This document shows, piece after piece, positions 8,632 through 16,927 of a stretch of 64,000 nucleotides of DNA (position 1 is its first letter; every line of letters begins with the position of its first letter). The notes under the pieces were generated by a model that was given only the letters and a program-made list of their open reading frames with translations, had not been told where the DNA came from and made no database searches. The stretch comes from Nesterenkonia alba DSM 19423 (GTDB taxonomy: Bacteria > Actinomycetota > Actinomycetes > Actinomycetales > Micrococcaceae), in contig NZ_ATXP01000007.1 of the NCBI RefSeq assembly GCF_000421745.1, positions 62,001-126,000 on the forward strand. Direction: 5' to 3'. A program made the position numbers and the translations under genes.

Positions 8632-9733
8632 GTATATCGACTACCCCCACATCACGGTGGAACCGGAGTACAGCGACTGGCAAGGGTACTGGGACCAGCT
8701 CACCACCCAGGTAGCCGGCGGCGACGCCCCCGATATCCTTCAAATGGACGATGTCTATCTGCGGGAGTACGCCGACCGCGACTCGCTGCTGGACCTCACC
8801 GAGGTCGACACCTCTGGTCTCGATGAGAACGTGGTGGACACCGGCCGTACCGAGGAAGGCCTCTTCGGTATCACCGTGGGGACCAATGCCCTGACCATCG
8901 CGGCTAACGTGGATCTCTTCGACGAAGCCGGAATTGACCTGCCCGATGACACCACCTGGACCTGGGACGACTATTACGAACTCTCCGTGGAGCTCAGCGA
9001 GAATCTTGAGGACGCCTATGGCAGTAGCGGCGCCACCGGCGACGGGATGCTCCAAGCCTGGCTACGCCAACATGGCTCCACCCTGGTGACCGAAGAAGGG
9101 CAACTGGGACTGAGCGAGGATCAGCTGACCGAGTACCTCACCCTCACTGACGAGATGATCGCCGACGGCGGCACCCCACCTATCCAGCTGCTGTCTGAGG
9201 CCTTCGACGGCGGCATTGAGGAACGGCCGGTCAGCACGAACATGACCGCCATGGGGTCCATCTGGTCCAATGAGCTGACCAGTGTGGCCAACGCATCCGG
9301 CTCCGAGATTGAGCTGCTACGCCTGCCTAGCCAGGCTGGCACTGCCACGGAGAACGGAGTGTGGATGAAGCCCTCCCAACAGCTGTCCGTCTATGCCGGG
9401 ACCGACCATCCGGAGGAAGCCCAGTTGTTCATCGATTTCTTCGTCAACTCACCGGAGGCCGGGGAGATCCTGCTCACCGAGCGTGGCGTTCCGCCGAACC
9501 AGGAGGTTCTGGATCACATCCTCGACGACCTGGAAGGCTACGACCAGCGCTCGGCGGAGTTCCTCACCGAGATCGAAGATGAAGTCGGGGAAGCCGAGCC
9601 AGTGCCCCCGGTGGGCTTCAGTGCCGTGCCGGATATCCTCGGCCGCTACGAAGAAGAGGTCTACTTCGATCGCATGAGCGCAGAGGAAGCTGCCTCTGGG
9701 TTCATGGCAGAAGCCGAAGATGTTCTCGACTGA
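8591..9733 (+). pseudogene. 5'-truncated orphan SBP (paralogue B)
   Basis: This frame is open from after the stop at 8588 to the TGA at 9733 and is clearly homologous to the neighbouring SBP from about its residue 70 onward (YPHITVEPEYSDWQGYWDQLTTQ versus HPDITIAGEYSDWQGYWDQLATQ). The signal peptide, lipobox and first strand of the mature domain are absent; in their place is the terminator hairpin. The only candidate start is GTG 8657, without a ribosome site. The rest has no frameshift or internal stop, so the truncation is recent or the product is still used. It looks like the remnant of a tandem duplication. A cytosolic protein without export signal could not act as an SBP. Confidence 0.82.
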
Positions 9734-9785
9734 ACCGAACCGTCCGGTCAGCCCCGTGCTTAGCCCCGGAGAGGCCGGCCGGTGG

Positions 9786-10943
9786 TTAGGCGTTGGCCAG
9801 GCGAGGCCCGGCGGTGGGGTCGTAACTCCAGGAACGGATCTCCTCGGTGACATTGAGCCCCAACCCTGGTGTGTCGGGCAATTGCACCTTGCCATCGACC
9901 AGAGTGAGCGGTTCCTGCAGGGTCTGCTCCCGCAGCGGGTTCGGCACCCTGGGAACCTCCAGGTAAACCGCCGCCGGGGAGGCGGCCACCACTGTCAGGT
10001 TGGCCATCAGCCCCGGGCCGCTGCACCAGGTGTGCGGAGCCAGGCGGGCCCCGTGAGACTGAGCCAGGGCACCCAACTCGACGAGTCGGAGAATTCCACC
10101 GGTGGAGACGGCGTCGGGCTGGATGATATCCACGGCACCGGCTTCCAACATCCGCACAATGTGGTCCGGAGTGCGCTCGGCCTCCCCGAACGCCAGGCGG
10201 GTCTGCATCTCACCGCGGAGAATCGCATGGGCGTGAACTTCAGTCCGCGGTAGGGGGTCTTCGAACCAGTAGAGACGGTACGGCTCGAACCGGGCGGCCA
10301 TGGCGATCACCTGGTGCACATCCGGAGGATCCGGCAGATAGCTGGCCCCCAGGTCCACCATGAGATCACCGTCAGGACCCAGCGCCTCACGGGCCGCGGC
10401 GACGCGCTCTTCATCTCGATCCAGACCGTAGCCAATGCGGATCTTCACCGCCTGGAACCCATCGGCCACATAACCGCGCACTTCCGCGGCGAGCTCCTCA
10501 GGGTCTTCAGCGAGACCCCCGCTGGCATAGGCGGGAAGTTCTCGGCGGTAGGCCCCACCGACCAGCACGTGAGCAGGGACCCCGAGGTGCCGTCCAAGAA
10601 GGTCGAAGCAGGCAGCCTCGATCCCGCTAACCACACTCTGATACAGCCCTCCGTGCCCCCAGCTGGGAGCCGCGCGGGTGAGCTTTTCCAGCACTCCCCG
10701 CGGCTCGGCGGGCAAACCGGTGACCCGTTCAGCAGTCCAGTCAACGATGGGTCGGACCATCTGACGCACGTTGAGCCCGTCACCGATCTCCCCGTAGCCG
10801 ACGGTGCCGTCCTCACCGGTGAGGCGGATAAACCCAGAGGTCCAGCCGTCATAGCGGCCCCCGGGCCAGCCCCAGGCTTCCTGAGGGGTGTACTTATAGC
10901 TGAGCAACTCCAGCTGGCAACTGGTGATGACAGGAACCGACAT
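9786..10943 (-). CDS. Enolase-superfamily acid-sugar dehydratase (mandelate racemase group)
   Basis: A 385-residue mandelate racemase/enolase-family protein. The N-terminal capping domain is followed by a TIM barrel with the lysine motif AVKIRIG, metal ligands in LMVDLGASY, YWFEDPL and AFGEAE, and the Asp/His pair IIQPDAVSTGG and APHTWCSG. It should dehydrate a sugar acid to a 2-keto-3-deoxy acid. The aldose dehydrogenase, lactonase, FAH and Zn-dehydrogenase genes nearby point to L-fuconate or a similar 6-deoxyaldonate. The start overlaps the preceding DapA-family stop by one base (TAATG), which implies translational coupling. Exact substrate unproved. Confidence 0.85.
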   Translation of the reverse strand: MSVPVITSCQLELLSYKYTPQEAWGWPGGRYDGWTSGFIRLTGEDGTVGYGEIGDGLNVRQMVRPIVDWTAERVTGLPAEPRGVLEKLTRAAPSWGHGGLYQSVVSGIEAACFDLLGRHLGVPAHVLVGGAYRRELPAYASGGLAEDPEELAAEVRGYVADGFQAVKIRIGYGLDRDEERVAAAREALGPDGDLMVDLGASYLPDPPDVHQVIAMAARFEPYRLYWFEDPLPRTEVHAHAILRGEMQTRLAFGEAERTPDHIVRMLEAGAVDIIQPDAVSTGGILRLVELGALAQSHGARLAPHTWCSGPGLMANLTVVAASPAAVYLEVPRVPNPLREQTLQEPLTLVDGKVQLPDTPGLGLNVTEEIRSWSYDPTAGPRLANA

Positions 10944-11875
10944 TAGCGTCCTTTCGTCTCGGTGGCCTCAAGACCGGCCACTCGGGTGCAGATGGTCTCC
11001 ACGTGCTCTTCGATCCACGGCGGCACCGCGGCAGCGGGCTGACGCGCGTGCAGACCAGTAGCCACGCCACGGGTCTGCAGCAACCGTTTCTGCGCATAGA
11101 CAAAGGGCACCATGCCCCGGCGGGCGATCTCCAGGGCGGGCCCATACCGGTAGAACAAGGCGGCTGCGGCCTCCGGGTCACCGGCCCGCCACAGAGAGTC
11201 GATCCGAATGAATACATCGGCCAACGCCGGTCCGGGCAGCGTTCCTCCGGCACCGAGTTCCAGTTCCAGCAGGTAGTCGGCACCACCGGCGCCGCCGAGC
11301 ATGAGCACTCCGGCCTCCCGCAGCGGTACAGAAAGCCGAGCCATACGCTCCAGAGCGTCCGGGGATTCGAGCTTGACCCCGATGACCTGCTGCACCTCCA
11401 TGGCCAGCCGGGAGATCGTGTCATCGCTGACGCTCACTCCGGTCTCCTGGGGCGCGTCTTGGACGATGATGCCGACCTCGAGCACTCCAGCCAGGTCCCG
11501 GTAGAAACCCAGCACCGCCTCGGCAGTCAACCCCGGCACTTTCGGCGGGGAGACCATCAGAATCGTGGCTCCGGCGGCAGCGAGCCGGGTGCCGAGATCC
11601 ACTACAACACGGGTGGAGGCGCCGGTGCACGCGCAGATCAGCGGCGTGGCCTGCGGTAACTGGTGCTTCACCGTTTCCACCAGTCCGGCGAGTTCCTTGG
11701 CCGTCAGCCGGGTGACGTCACTGGCCAGCCCCAGGGCAACAGCTTGTGCGCCCTGCTCCAGGAGCCAGTTGACTTGGCGTTTCACCCCGGCATGGTCGAT
11801 ATCGCCTGCTGCGGTGTAGGGGGTCACGAGAACCGGGGGGATCCCGCGCAGGGGCGCAGGCGAATGCGTACTCAT
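10943..11875 (-). CDS. DapA-family aldolase (probable 2-keto-3-deoxy acid aldolase)
   Basis: A 310-residue dihydrodipicolinate synthase/N-acetylneuraminate lyase-type TIM barrel. The Schiff-base lysine is in VIGVKLESPDALERM. The family GTTGE motif is replaced by GLASDVTRLT, and the usual YN-P tyrosine segment reads IIVQDAPQETG, so the catalytic tyrosine appears to be missing or moved. GGAGGA lies 5 nt before ATG 11875. Together with the dehydratase that follows, it could split a 2-keto-3-deoxy acid into pyruvate and an aldehyde such as lactaldehyde. Other aldol or dehydratase reactions of this family are possible. Confidence 0.78.
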   Translation of the reverse strand: MSTHSPAPLRGIPPVLVTPYTAAGDIDHAGVKRQVNWLLEQGAQAVALGLASDVTRLTAKELAGLVETVKHQLPQATPLICACTGASTRVVVDLGTRLAAAGATILMVSPPKVPGLTAEAVLGFYRDLAGVLEVGIIVQDAPQETGVSVSDDTISRLAMEVQQVIGVKLESPDALERMARLSVPLREAGVLMLGGAGGADYLLELELGAGGTLPGPALADVFIRIDSLWRAGDPEAAAALFYRYGPALEIARRGMVPFVYAQKRLLQTRGVATGLHARQPAAAVPPWIEEHVETICTRVAGLEATETKGR

Positions 11876-11886
11876 AGTCCTCCGTC

Positions 11887-11949
11887 AGTATTGTGTGAAG
11901 CACCACAATACTACTAGATTATGAAGTCAGCTACACATTCTTGAAGTTC
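11887..11949. promoter_or_regulatory. Divergent control region with two operator types
   Basis: This short region separates the minus-strand DapA/dehydratase pair from the plus-strand aldo-keto reductase. It holds a 26-bp inverted repeat with perfect 9-base arms, AGTATTGTG (11887-11895) and CACAATACT (11904-11912). It also holds a direct repeat, TGAAGTC (11922-11928) and TGAAGTTC (11942-11949), whose starts are 20 bp apart. The direct repeat recurs with identical spacing at 18322-18349. One regulator for both divergent units is likely, with the IclR protein at 15017 the best local candidate. Confidence 0.62.
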
Positions 11950-11964
11950 CCTTGAGGTGGTCAC

Positions 11965-12909
11965 ATGAGGCACTACGGTCTGGGCACAGCGGCTCTGGCA
12001 GCACACACTCCCGAGCCCGAGGAGTTCACCGCCGTGGTCTCCGCCGCCCTGCACGCCGGGGTGTCTCACGTGGATACTGCGCCGATGTACGCCTGCGGCC
12101 GGGCCGAGCAGCTCCTCGGTGAGAGCGTGCTGCGGCTACGCCAGAAGTCTCCAGACGTACCCGCGCCCCTGCTATCGACGAAGACCGGGCGGCTCGTCCG
12201 CCCCCTGGGGGACCAACGCCCGCAGAATGTGCCGGAGGACCAGTTCACCCGCGACGACGTCCGCACCGTCTTCGACCTCACCGCCGCTGGGGTGCGCACC
12301 TCCTATGAGGAGAGCTTGGCTCGGCTGGGCTGCCCGCGGACTGAAACCCTGTTGCTCCACGATCCGGACTATCACCCACAGCAGGCACTCACTGAGGCGT
12401 TGCCGGAACTGGTGCGGATGCGGGCTGCGGGGCTGACGGATCGGATCGGCCTCGGCTCCAACCGAGTGGACTTCGCCACCGCGGCGGTCAAACAGTTCGA
12501 TCTTGACGAAGTCCTCATCGCCGGGCGGTTCACTCTGTTAGATCAGTCCGCTGCCCAGCTACTACAGCTCTGCGCCCGGCGAGGGGTCGACGTCGTGATC
12601 GGCGGAGTGTTCAATACGGGACTGCTCGCTGATCCGCAGTCGGCCACCCGGGTGGACTACCGGCCGGCCAAGGCCGCAGAGTTGGCCCGCGCCCACTACC
12701 TGCAGACGGTCTGCACCGCAGCCGGAACCAGTCTGCGTGCCGCTGCGGTGCAGTATCCACTGCGGCATCCGGCAGTCTCCCGGGTGCTGTGGGGGCCGCG
12801 CCACCGAGCCGACTTAGAGGACCTCATCGCCTGTGCCTCCGCGGTGGTCCCGGAGACGGCCTGGGAGGCACTCAGCGCAGCGGGGGTCTACGTTCCCGGC
12901 GTGGACTGA
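11965..12909 (+). CDS. Aldo/keto reductase, probable L-fucose-type aldose 1-dehydrogenase
   Basis: A 314-residue aldo/keto reductase with the tetrad Asp37 (HVDTAPMY), Tyr42, Lys74 (LLSTKTGR) and His133 (LLLHDPD). The HVDTAPMY-G-AE-LLG pattern is typical of the D-threo-aldose/L-fucose 1-dehydrogenase branch, which oxidises L-fucose, D-arabinose or L-galactose to the lactone. Convergent with the lactonase gene 29 bp downstream, which would open that lactone. ATG 11965 follows TTGAGGTGG by a few bases. Assigned to the first oxidative step of the deoxysugar pathway here; substrate specificity is inferred. Confidence 0.82.
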   Translation: MRHYGLGTAALAAHTPEPEEFTAVVSAALHAGVSHVDTAPMYACGRAEQLLGESVLRLRQKSPDVPAPLLSTKTGRLVRPLGDQRPQNVPEDQFTRDDVRTVFDLTAAGVRTSYEESLARLGCPRTETLLLHDPDYHPQQALTEALPELVRMRAAGLTDRIGLGSNRVDFATAAVKQFDLDEVLIAGRFTLLDQSAAQLLQLCARRGVDVVIGGVFNTGLLADPQSATRVDYRPAKAAELARAHYLQTVCTAAGTSLRAAAVQYPLRHPAVSRVLWGPRHRADLEDLIACASAVVPETAWEALSAAGVYVPGVD

Positions 12910-12938
12910 GGACCGGACTGTTGATTGAAGTCGCCCAC

Positions 12939-13817
12939 TTACTCCGCGGGGGCCAGCAGGTCAGCCTCGTCGATGCGGTAGATCCGCAGTGCGTTCTCCG
13001 CATAGAAGGCCGCCCGCTCGGTCACTGACCAATCAGCGGTAACCCGCAGGAAAGCATCCAGTTGGTTCGTGAAGCTCACGTGCTGTTTTTCTACCGGTAC
13101 ATTGCTGCCCCAGAGGAGGCGTTCGACGCCGAACACTTCGGCCAGTTCGGTCACGTAACGTGTGAGCCCCTCCTCGGAGAATGCCGGTTCCACGGACCCG
13201 TAGGCTGAGGCTTTGACCACGACGTTCTCCGAAGCAGCCAGGGCGCGCAGTCCCGCCCGCCACAGGTCATCCCGTTCATCAGTAGCCTGTTGGAGGTATC
13301 CCCCGTGGTTGAGGATGAAGAGCACCTCCGGGTGAGCGGCGACCACTTCGGCGGCCCGCTGCAGCTGGGAGGGGAAGACCTGCAGGTCGAAGCTGAGCTC
13401 ACGCCGAGCCAGCTCATCCAGTCCGGCCTCCCATGCGGGGTCGTCGAGGAGACCTGGCCGTCGGGCGATCTGGTCCTGGGGTTCCCAGTTGAGCATCTGT
13501 CGGATGCCGCGCAGCCGCGGGCTGGCGGCGGCATGGTCATCGAGCAACTGGCGCAATGCGGCGGATTCCAGCGGCGCGTAGGCGACGATGGCCTGCGGGA
13601 AACCGCTGTGTTGGGCTACCTCCTCCAACCATCGGGTTTCCGCCACCGGGTGATGTGGATCGTGGGCGGCCTCCACGTGCACGGTGCCGACCACCGGGGC
13701 GGCTCCGACATCCGCGGTGTAGTCCTGCGCCAGATAAGAGAAGTCCCAGGGATACCGGTTGCGTTCGATATCCCACAGGTGGTGGTGGGCGTCAACGATG
13801 CGCTGTGGCTGAGGCAT
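12939..13817 (-). CDS. Amidohydrolase, probable L-fuconolactonase
   Basis: A 292-residue member of the COG3618 amidohydrolase family (2-pyrone-4,6-dicarboxylate lactonase/fuconolactonase group). The N-terminal metal motif is IVDAHHHLWD, followed by the early tryptophan/tyrosine segment RNRYPWDFSYL, a mid-protein LFILNHGGY histidine and a late LLWGSNVPV. In known fucose pathways a protein of this family opens L-fuconolactone to L-fuconate. Its start overlaps the stop of the upstream oxidoreductase by one base (TGATG), so the two are co-translated. Confidence 0.85.
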   Translation of the reverse strand: MPQPQRIVDAHHHLWDIERNRYPWDFSYLAQDYTADVGAAPVVGTVHVEAAHDPHHPVAETRWLEEVAQHSGFPQAIVAYAPLESAALRQLLDDHAAASPRLRGIRQMLNWEPQDQIARRPGLLDDPAWEAGLDELARRELSFDLQVFPSQLQRAAEVVAAHPEVLFILNHGGYLQQATDERDDLWRAGLRALAASENVVVKASAYGSVEPAFSEEGLTRYVTELAEVFGVERLLWGSNVPVEKQHVSFTNQLDAFLRVTADWSVTERAAFYAENALRIYRIDEADLLAPAE

Positions 13818-14875
13818 CAGGCGTGCTCCTTGATCTCAATGGGCTGACCGTTGGTGCGGGCGGACTGCCGGGCGGCGGCCAGCACCTCCACCACTCGGGC
13901 CCCGAGCCGCCCGGGGGCGATCACCTCGGCTCCCTGGGCGGAGGCGATGAGCTGTTGGGGTGGGCTCACGGCAATATCAGTCGCGGCGAACCGCTCCTGC
14001 TCACACGCACCGGAACCCTCCCGAGATCCATGGCGCAGTTCGACCGTGGAGGCAACCGTGTCGAGCAGTAGCGTTCCACTCTCACCGAAGAACCGGTACT
14101 CCTCGACCCGCTGGTCATTGGCGGGCACAGTCCCCGCCCCCGCCAGGGTGAGCACCATGCCGGAGGCGGTGGTCATGGTCAGTCCGTCGGCGATGTCCAC
14201 CTCGGCTCCGCCGCGATGCTCCAGCGCACAGACGCGCACAACCGGCTCATCGAGGATGAACAGCAGCACCGCCACCGCGTGGCTGAGCTGGGTGTAGAGA
14301 TGACCCCCGGAGTCCGGGTCGGCGTAGGTGGCGGGCATGGGTGCCGCCAGCGCCCCGGTATTGGTGCGAGCCGGCTCCGTGTTGCCGTAATAGAGGTGGG
14401 ACACCGCAGTGGAGAACAGTCCAGTGGCAAGCACCCGACCGCCGAGCCTCCCGGAGGTGAGGATCTCGCGCGCCCGCTGCACTGCCGGCTGATAGGGGAA
14501 AGTATTACCCACGTGCAGCCGAGCCCCACTGCTTTCAGCACGGGCGACTAAGTCCCAGGCCTCCGCCGGGTCCACTGTCAACGGTTTCTCCACCAGGGTG
14601 TCGATTCCCGCATCAAGAAGTACGGCGGCGGGCTGGTGGTGGGCTCCCTGCGGAGTGGCGACGACGGCGGCGTCGACCAGTTCTGTCAGCTGATGCACAT
14701 CGGAGAACACCTCAGGAACACCGAAGGCCTCGGCGGCAGCGGAGGCGCGCTCGGCGTCGAGGTCACAGAGCGCCACAACCTCGGCGTCGGGGTGGGTCGT
14801 CAGCACTGGCAGGTGCGTTTTAGTGGTCCACCAGCCGGCGCCGACGACGCCGACACGCACCGGTTCGCGGCTCAT
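13817..14875 (-). CDS. Gfo/Idh/MocA-family sugar oxidoreductase
   Basis: A 352-residue NAD(P)-dependent oxidoreductase with N-terminal RVGVVGAGWW, catalytic LVEKPLTVDPAEAW and the C-terminal alpha/beta domain. It is the first gene of a two-gene unit with the lactonase and is divergent from the IclR regulator, so it is probably induced with the deoxysugar pathway. It could be an alternative aldose 1-dehydrogenase or could act on a keto intermediate. The sequence does not decide between these. Confidence 0.82.
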   Translation of the reverse strand: MSREPVRVGVVGAGWWTTKTHLPVLTTHPDAEVVALCDLDAERASAAAEAFGVPEVFSDVHQLTELVDAAVVATPQGAHHQPAAVLLDAGIDTLVEKPLTVDPAEAWDLVARAESSGARLHVGNTFPYQPAVQRAREILTSGRLGGRVLATGLFSTAVSHLYYGNTEPARTNTGALAAPMPATYADPDSGGHLYTQLSHAVAVLLFILDEPVVRVCALEHRGGAEVDIADGLTMTTASGMVLTLAGAGTVPANDQRVEEYRFFGESGTLLLDTVASTVELRHGSREGSGACEQERFAATDIAVSPPQQLIASAQGAEVIAPGRLGARVVEVLAAARQSARTNGQPIEIKEHA

Positions 14876-15007
14876 CGCACCTCACTCACGCTAGTGAGCA
14901 GAGGGGAGTCTCTGTGACGGAGGCGGGCCGGCGGCGTCGGGCGGATCGGTAGGGTGTGCACAGGGTGATTCAAGCACCGCACCCCGGCATGGTCAACTAT
15001 GTGATAG

Positions 15008-15026
15008 GAACTTCACATGAGTGAAG
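15008..15026 (+). promoter_or_regulatory. Possible autoregulatory site at IclR start codon
   Basis: CTTCAC (15011-15016) and GTGAAG (15021-15026) form an inverted repeat straddling the ATG at 15017, and GAACTTCA (15008-15015) is the reverse complement of the TGAAGTTC half-site found at 11942 and 18342. AGGA (15007-15010) serves as ribosome site. This suggests that the IclR protein binds over its own start. Confidence 0.4.
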
Positions 15027-15814
15027 AAAAAGCTGCGCGGCGCGCATCCACCGGTGAAGGCGCCGTGAAATCAGCGGTCCGCGCCCTGGCGATCCTGGAC
15101 TTACTCGCCCAGCGAGGGGCCCCCATGCGGTTCCCGGAGATCGTCCGGGAACTCGGTTACCCGCAGTCCAGCTTGCACGCGCTCATCAAAACCCTGCATG
15201 CGGCTCAGTGGGTGGAGTTCGACGAATCAACCCGCGAGTACACCCTGGGGATCCGCGCCTGGGAGGCCGGCAACGCCTATCAGCGGGCGCTGAGCCTGGC
15301 CGAACGCGCCCAGCCATTCATGAACTCCGCCCGCGATGAACTCAATGAGACCATCCAGCTGGCGGTGCTCGATGGTGGTCGCCATAACGTCTACCTCGCC
15401 AAGGCCGAAGGCGATCAGCGCCTGGTGTTGGAATCGCACGTGGGCGGCCGGCTTCCGGCCCATGCAACTGGGGTCGGGAAGGTGCTGCTGGCCGCGCTGG
15501 AGGACACTGAGGTCCGCCGCCGCATCGGGGACGCCGAACTGGAACAGTACACCGAGACCACCATCAAGGACATCGACGAACTCCTCGAGCACCTGCGCGG
15601 TGTCCGCCAGCGCGGTTACGCCACCGACCACGAGGAGTACACCGTGGGGGTGCGTTGCGTGGCCGTGCCGGTGAAGGACCACCGCGGCACAGTGGTGGCG
15701 GCGATGAGCGTCTCCGTACCGGTAGTCCGCTTCACTGAGGAATTCGAACAGCAGAGCCTGAAGGTCATCCAGCGGGCAGCCGAAGGGTTCTCCGCCGCCC
15801 TGGGCCACCGGTAG
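15017..15814 (+). CDS. IclR-family transcriptional regulator
   Basis: A 265-residue IclR-type regulator. The N-terminal winged helix-turn-helix (KSAVRALAILDLLAQRGAPM, then IVRELGYPQSSLHALIKTL) is followed by the effector-binding GAF-like domain with LPAHATGVGKVLLAAL and GYATDHEEYTVGVRCVAVPV. It is divergent from the Gfo/Idh-lactonase unit and lies in the middle of the deoxysugar genes, so it is the best candidate regulator of them. The ligand is probably a sugar acid or lactone intermediate (inference). Confidence 0.9.
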   Translation: MSEEKAARRASTGEGAVKSAVRALAILDLLAQRGAPMRFPEIVRELGYPQSSLHALIKTLHAAQWVEFDESTREYTLGIRAWEAGNAYQRALSLAERAQPFMNSARDELNETIQLAVLDGGRHNVYLAKAEGDQRLVLESHVGGRLPAHATGVGKVLLAALEDTEVRRRIGDAELEQYTETTIKDIDELLEHLRGVRQRGYATDHEEYTVGVRCVAVPVKDHRGTVVAAMSVSVPVVRFTEEFEQQSLKVIQRAAEGFSAALGHR

Positions 15815-15818
15815 CGCC

Positions 15819-16856
15819 TCAGGGGGCCTCGCGGGTCTGCTCGCTGATGCGGATGAGCACCTTTCCGGGGGCGACCTCACCGGCAGCCTGACGGGTGAAC
15901 TCTGCCTGGGCCTCCTCCATGGGGATCGTGGCGGAGAGTAACGGAGCGAAGTCGGTGACTTGCTGGGCAACCCACTCAGCGGCGCGGCGGAAGTCTTCGG
16001 CGGTATAGGTGAAGCTGCCCACCAGTGCGCGCTCTTCGGTGGAGATGGCGTAGGCGCTGATTTCCACAGTGGGTGTGCCCATCCCGACCAGGCAGACGGT
16101 GCCGCCGTCACGGGTGCTGCGCAGAGCCTGCCGCAGGGTGGTAGTGACACCCACAGCATCGACCGTCACATCAGCGGGCGTTTCCAGCAGCTGATCCCCG
16201 GTGGCGCCGGCCGGGTCCAGGACCATGGCTCCCAGTTGCGCACAAAGGTCCCGGCGGCGCGGGTCGAGTTCGCTGACGATGATGCTGTCCGCACCGGCCT
16301 GCTGGGCGGCGACGATCACCGACTGTCCGATGGGCCCGCCGCCGACGATGAGCACCCGATCCCCGGGATGAATCCCGGCCTGTGTGACCGCGTGAGCGGC
16401 CACGGCCAAGGGTTCGATCAGAGCCCCATAGTCGATATGGACTTCCTCCCCCACCAGGATCACATTGCGGGCGGGCACGCTGATGTACTCCGCGAAGGCG
16501 GCGGTGACGTGCGGATGCACCCCCAGGACCGTCTTTCCCGGAGCCTGCTGCTCCCGGCCCCGGTAATCCTCCAGCTGGTCTTCGGGTACCACCACCGGGT
16601 TGAAGGTCGCTGCCGCCCCGAGGGGAAAGTCGGCGGGGTTGACCCCCTCACCGAGTTCGGCGATGCGTCCGACGGCCTCGTGCCCCATGATCTGCCCGGG
16701 GTGGCGACGGCCGTTCTCCCCGGTGAATCCGTGCAGATCAGATCCGCAGATCCCGACGGCGATGATGCGCAGCAGCACGTGCCCCGCCTGAAGCTGCGGT
16801 TTCGGCACATCGTGGACGGCCAACCGGCCGAAGTCCTCCAGAACCAGTGCGCGCAT
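15819..16856 (-). CDS. Zn-type alcohol dehydrogenase without the structural-zinc cysteines
   Basis: A 345-residue medium-chain dehydrogenase. ATG 16856 follows GAAGGAG by 7 nt; the longer frame upstream is not used. Catalytic zinc ligands are visible in GICGSDLHG and MGHEAVG, and the nucleotide-binding motif is VLIVGGGPIGQS. The lobe that normally carries four closely spaced cysteines reads FNPVVVPEDQLEDYRG and continues without any, so the structural zinc is missing. In this cluster it could oxidise 2-keto-3-deoxy-L-fuconate before the FAH-type hydrolase acts. It lies 71 bp downstream of an SBP gene on the same strand. Confidence 0.83.
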   Translation of the reverse strand: MRALVLEDFGRLAVHDVPKPQLQAGHVLLRIIAVGICGSDLHGFTGENGRRHPGQIMGHEAVGRIAELGEGVNPADFPLGAAATFNPVVVPEDQLEDYRGREQQAPGKTVLGVHPHVTAAFAEYISVPARNVILVGEEVHIDYGALIEPLAVAAHAVTQAGIHPGDRVLIVGGGPIGQSVIVAAQQAGADSIIVSELDPRRRDLCAQLGAMVLDPAGATGDQLLETPADVTVDAVGVTTTLRQALRSTRDGGTVCLVGMGTPTVEISAYAISTEERALVGSFTYTAEDFRRAAEWVAQQVTDFAPLLSATIPMEEAQAEFTRQAAGEVAPGKVLIRISEQTREAP

Positions 16857-16927
16857 TATTCTCCTTCGCTCTCGAGTCCTTCGTCTCACAGGGGGTCGAA
16901 TAGTCCGCTGAAGCGGATCAACCGGTC

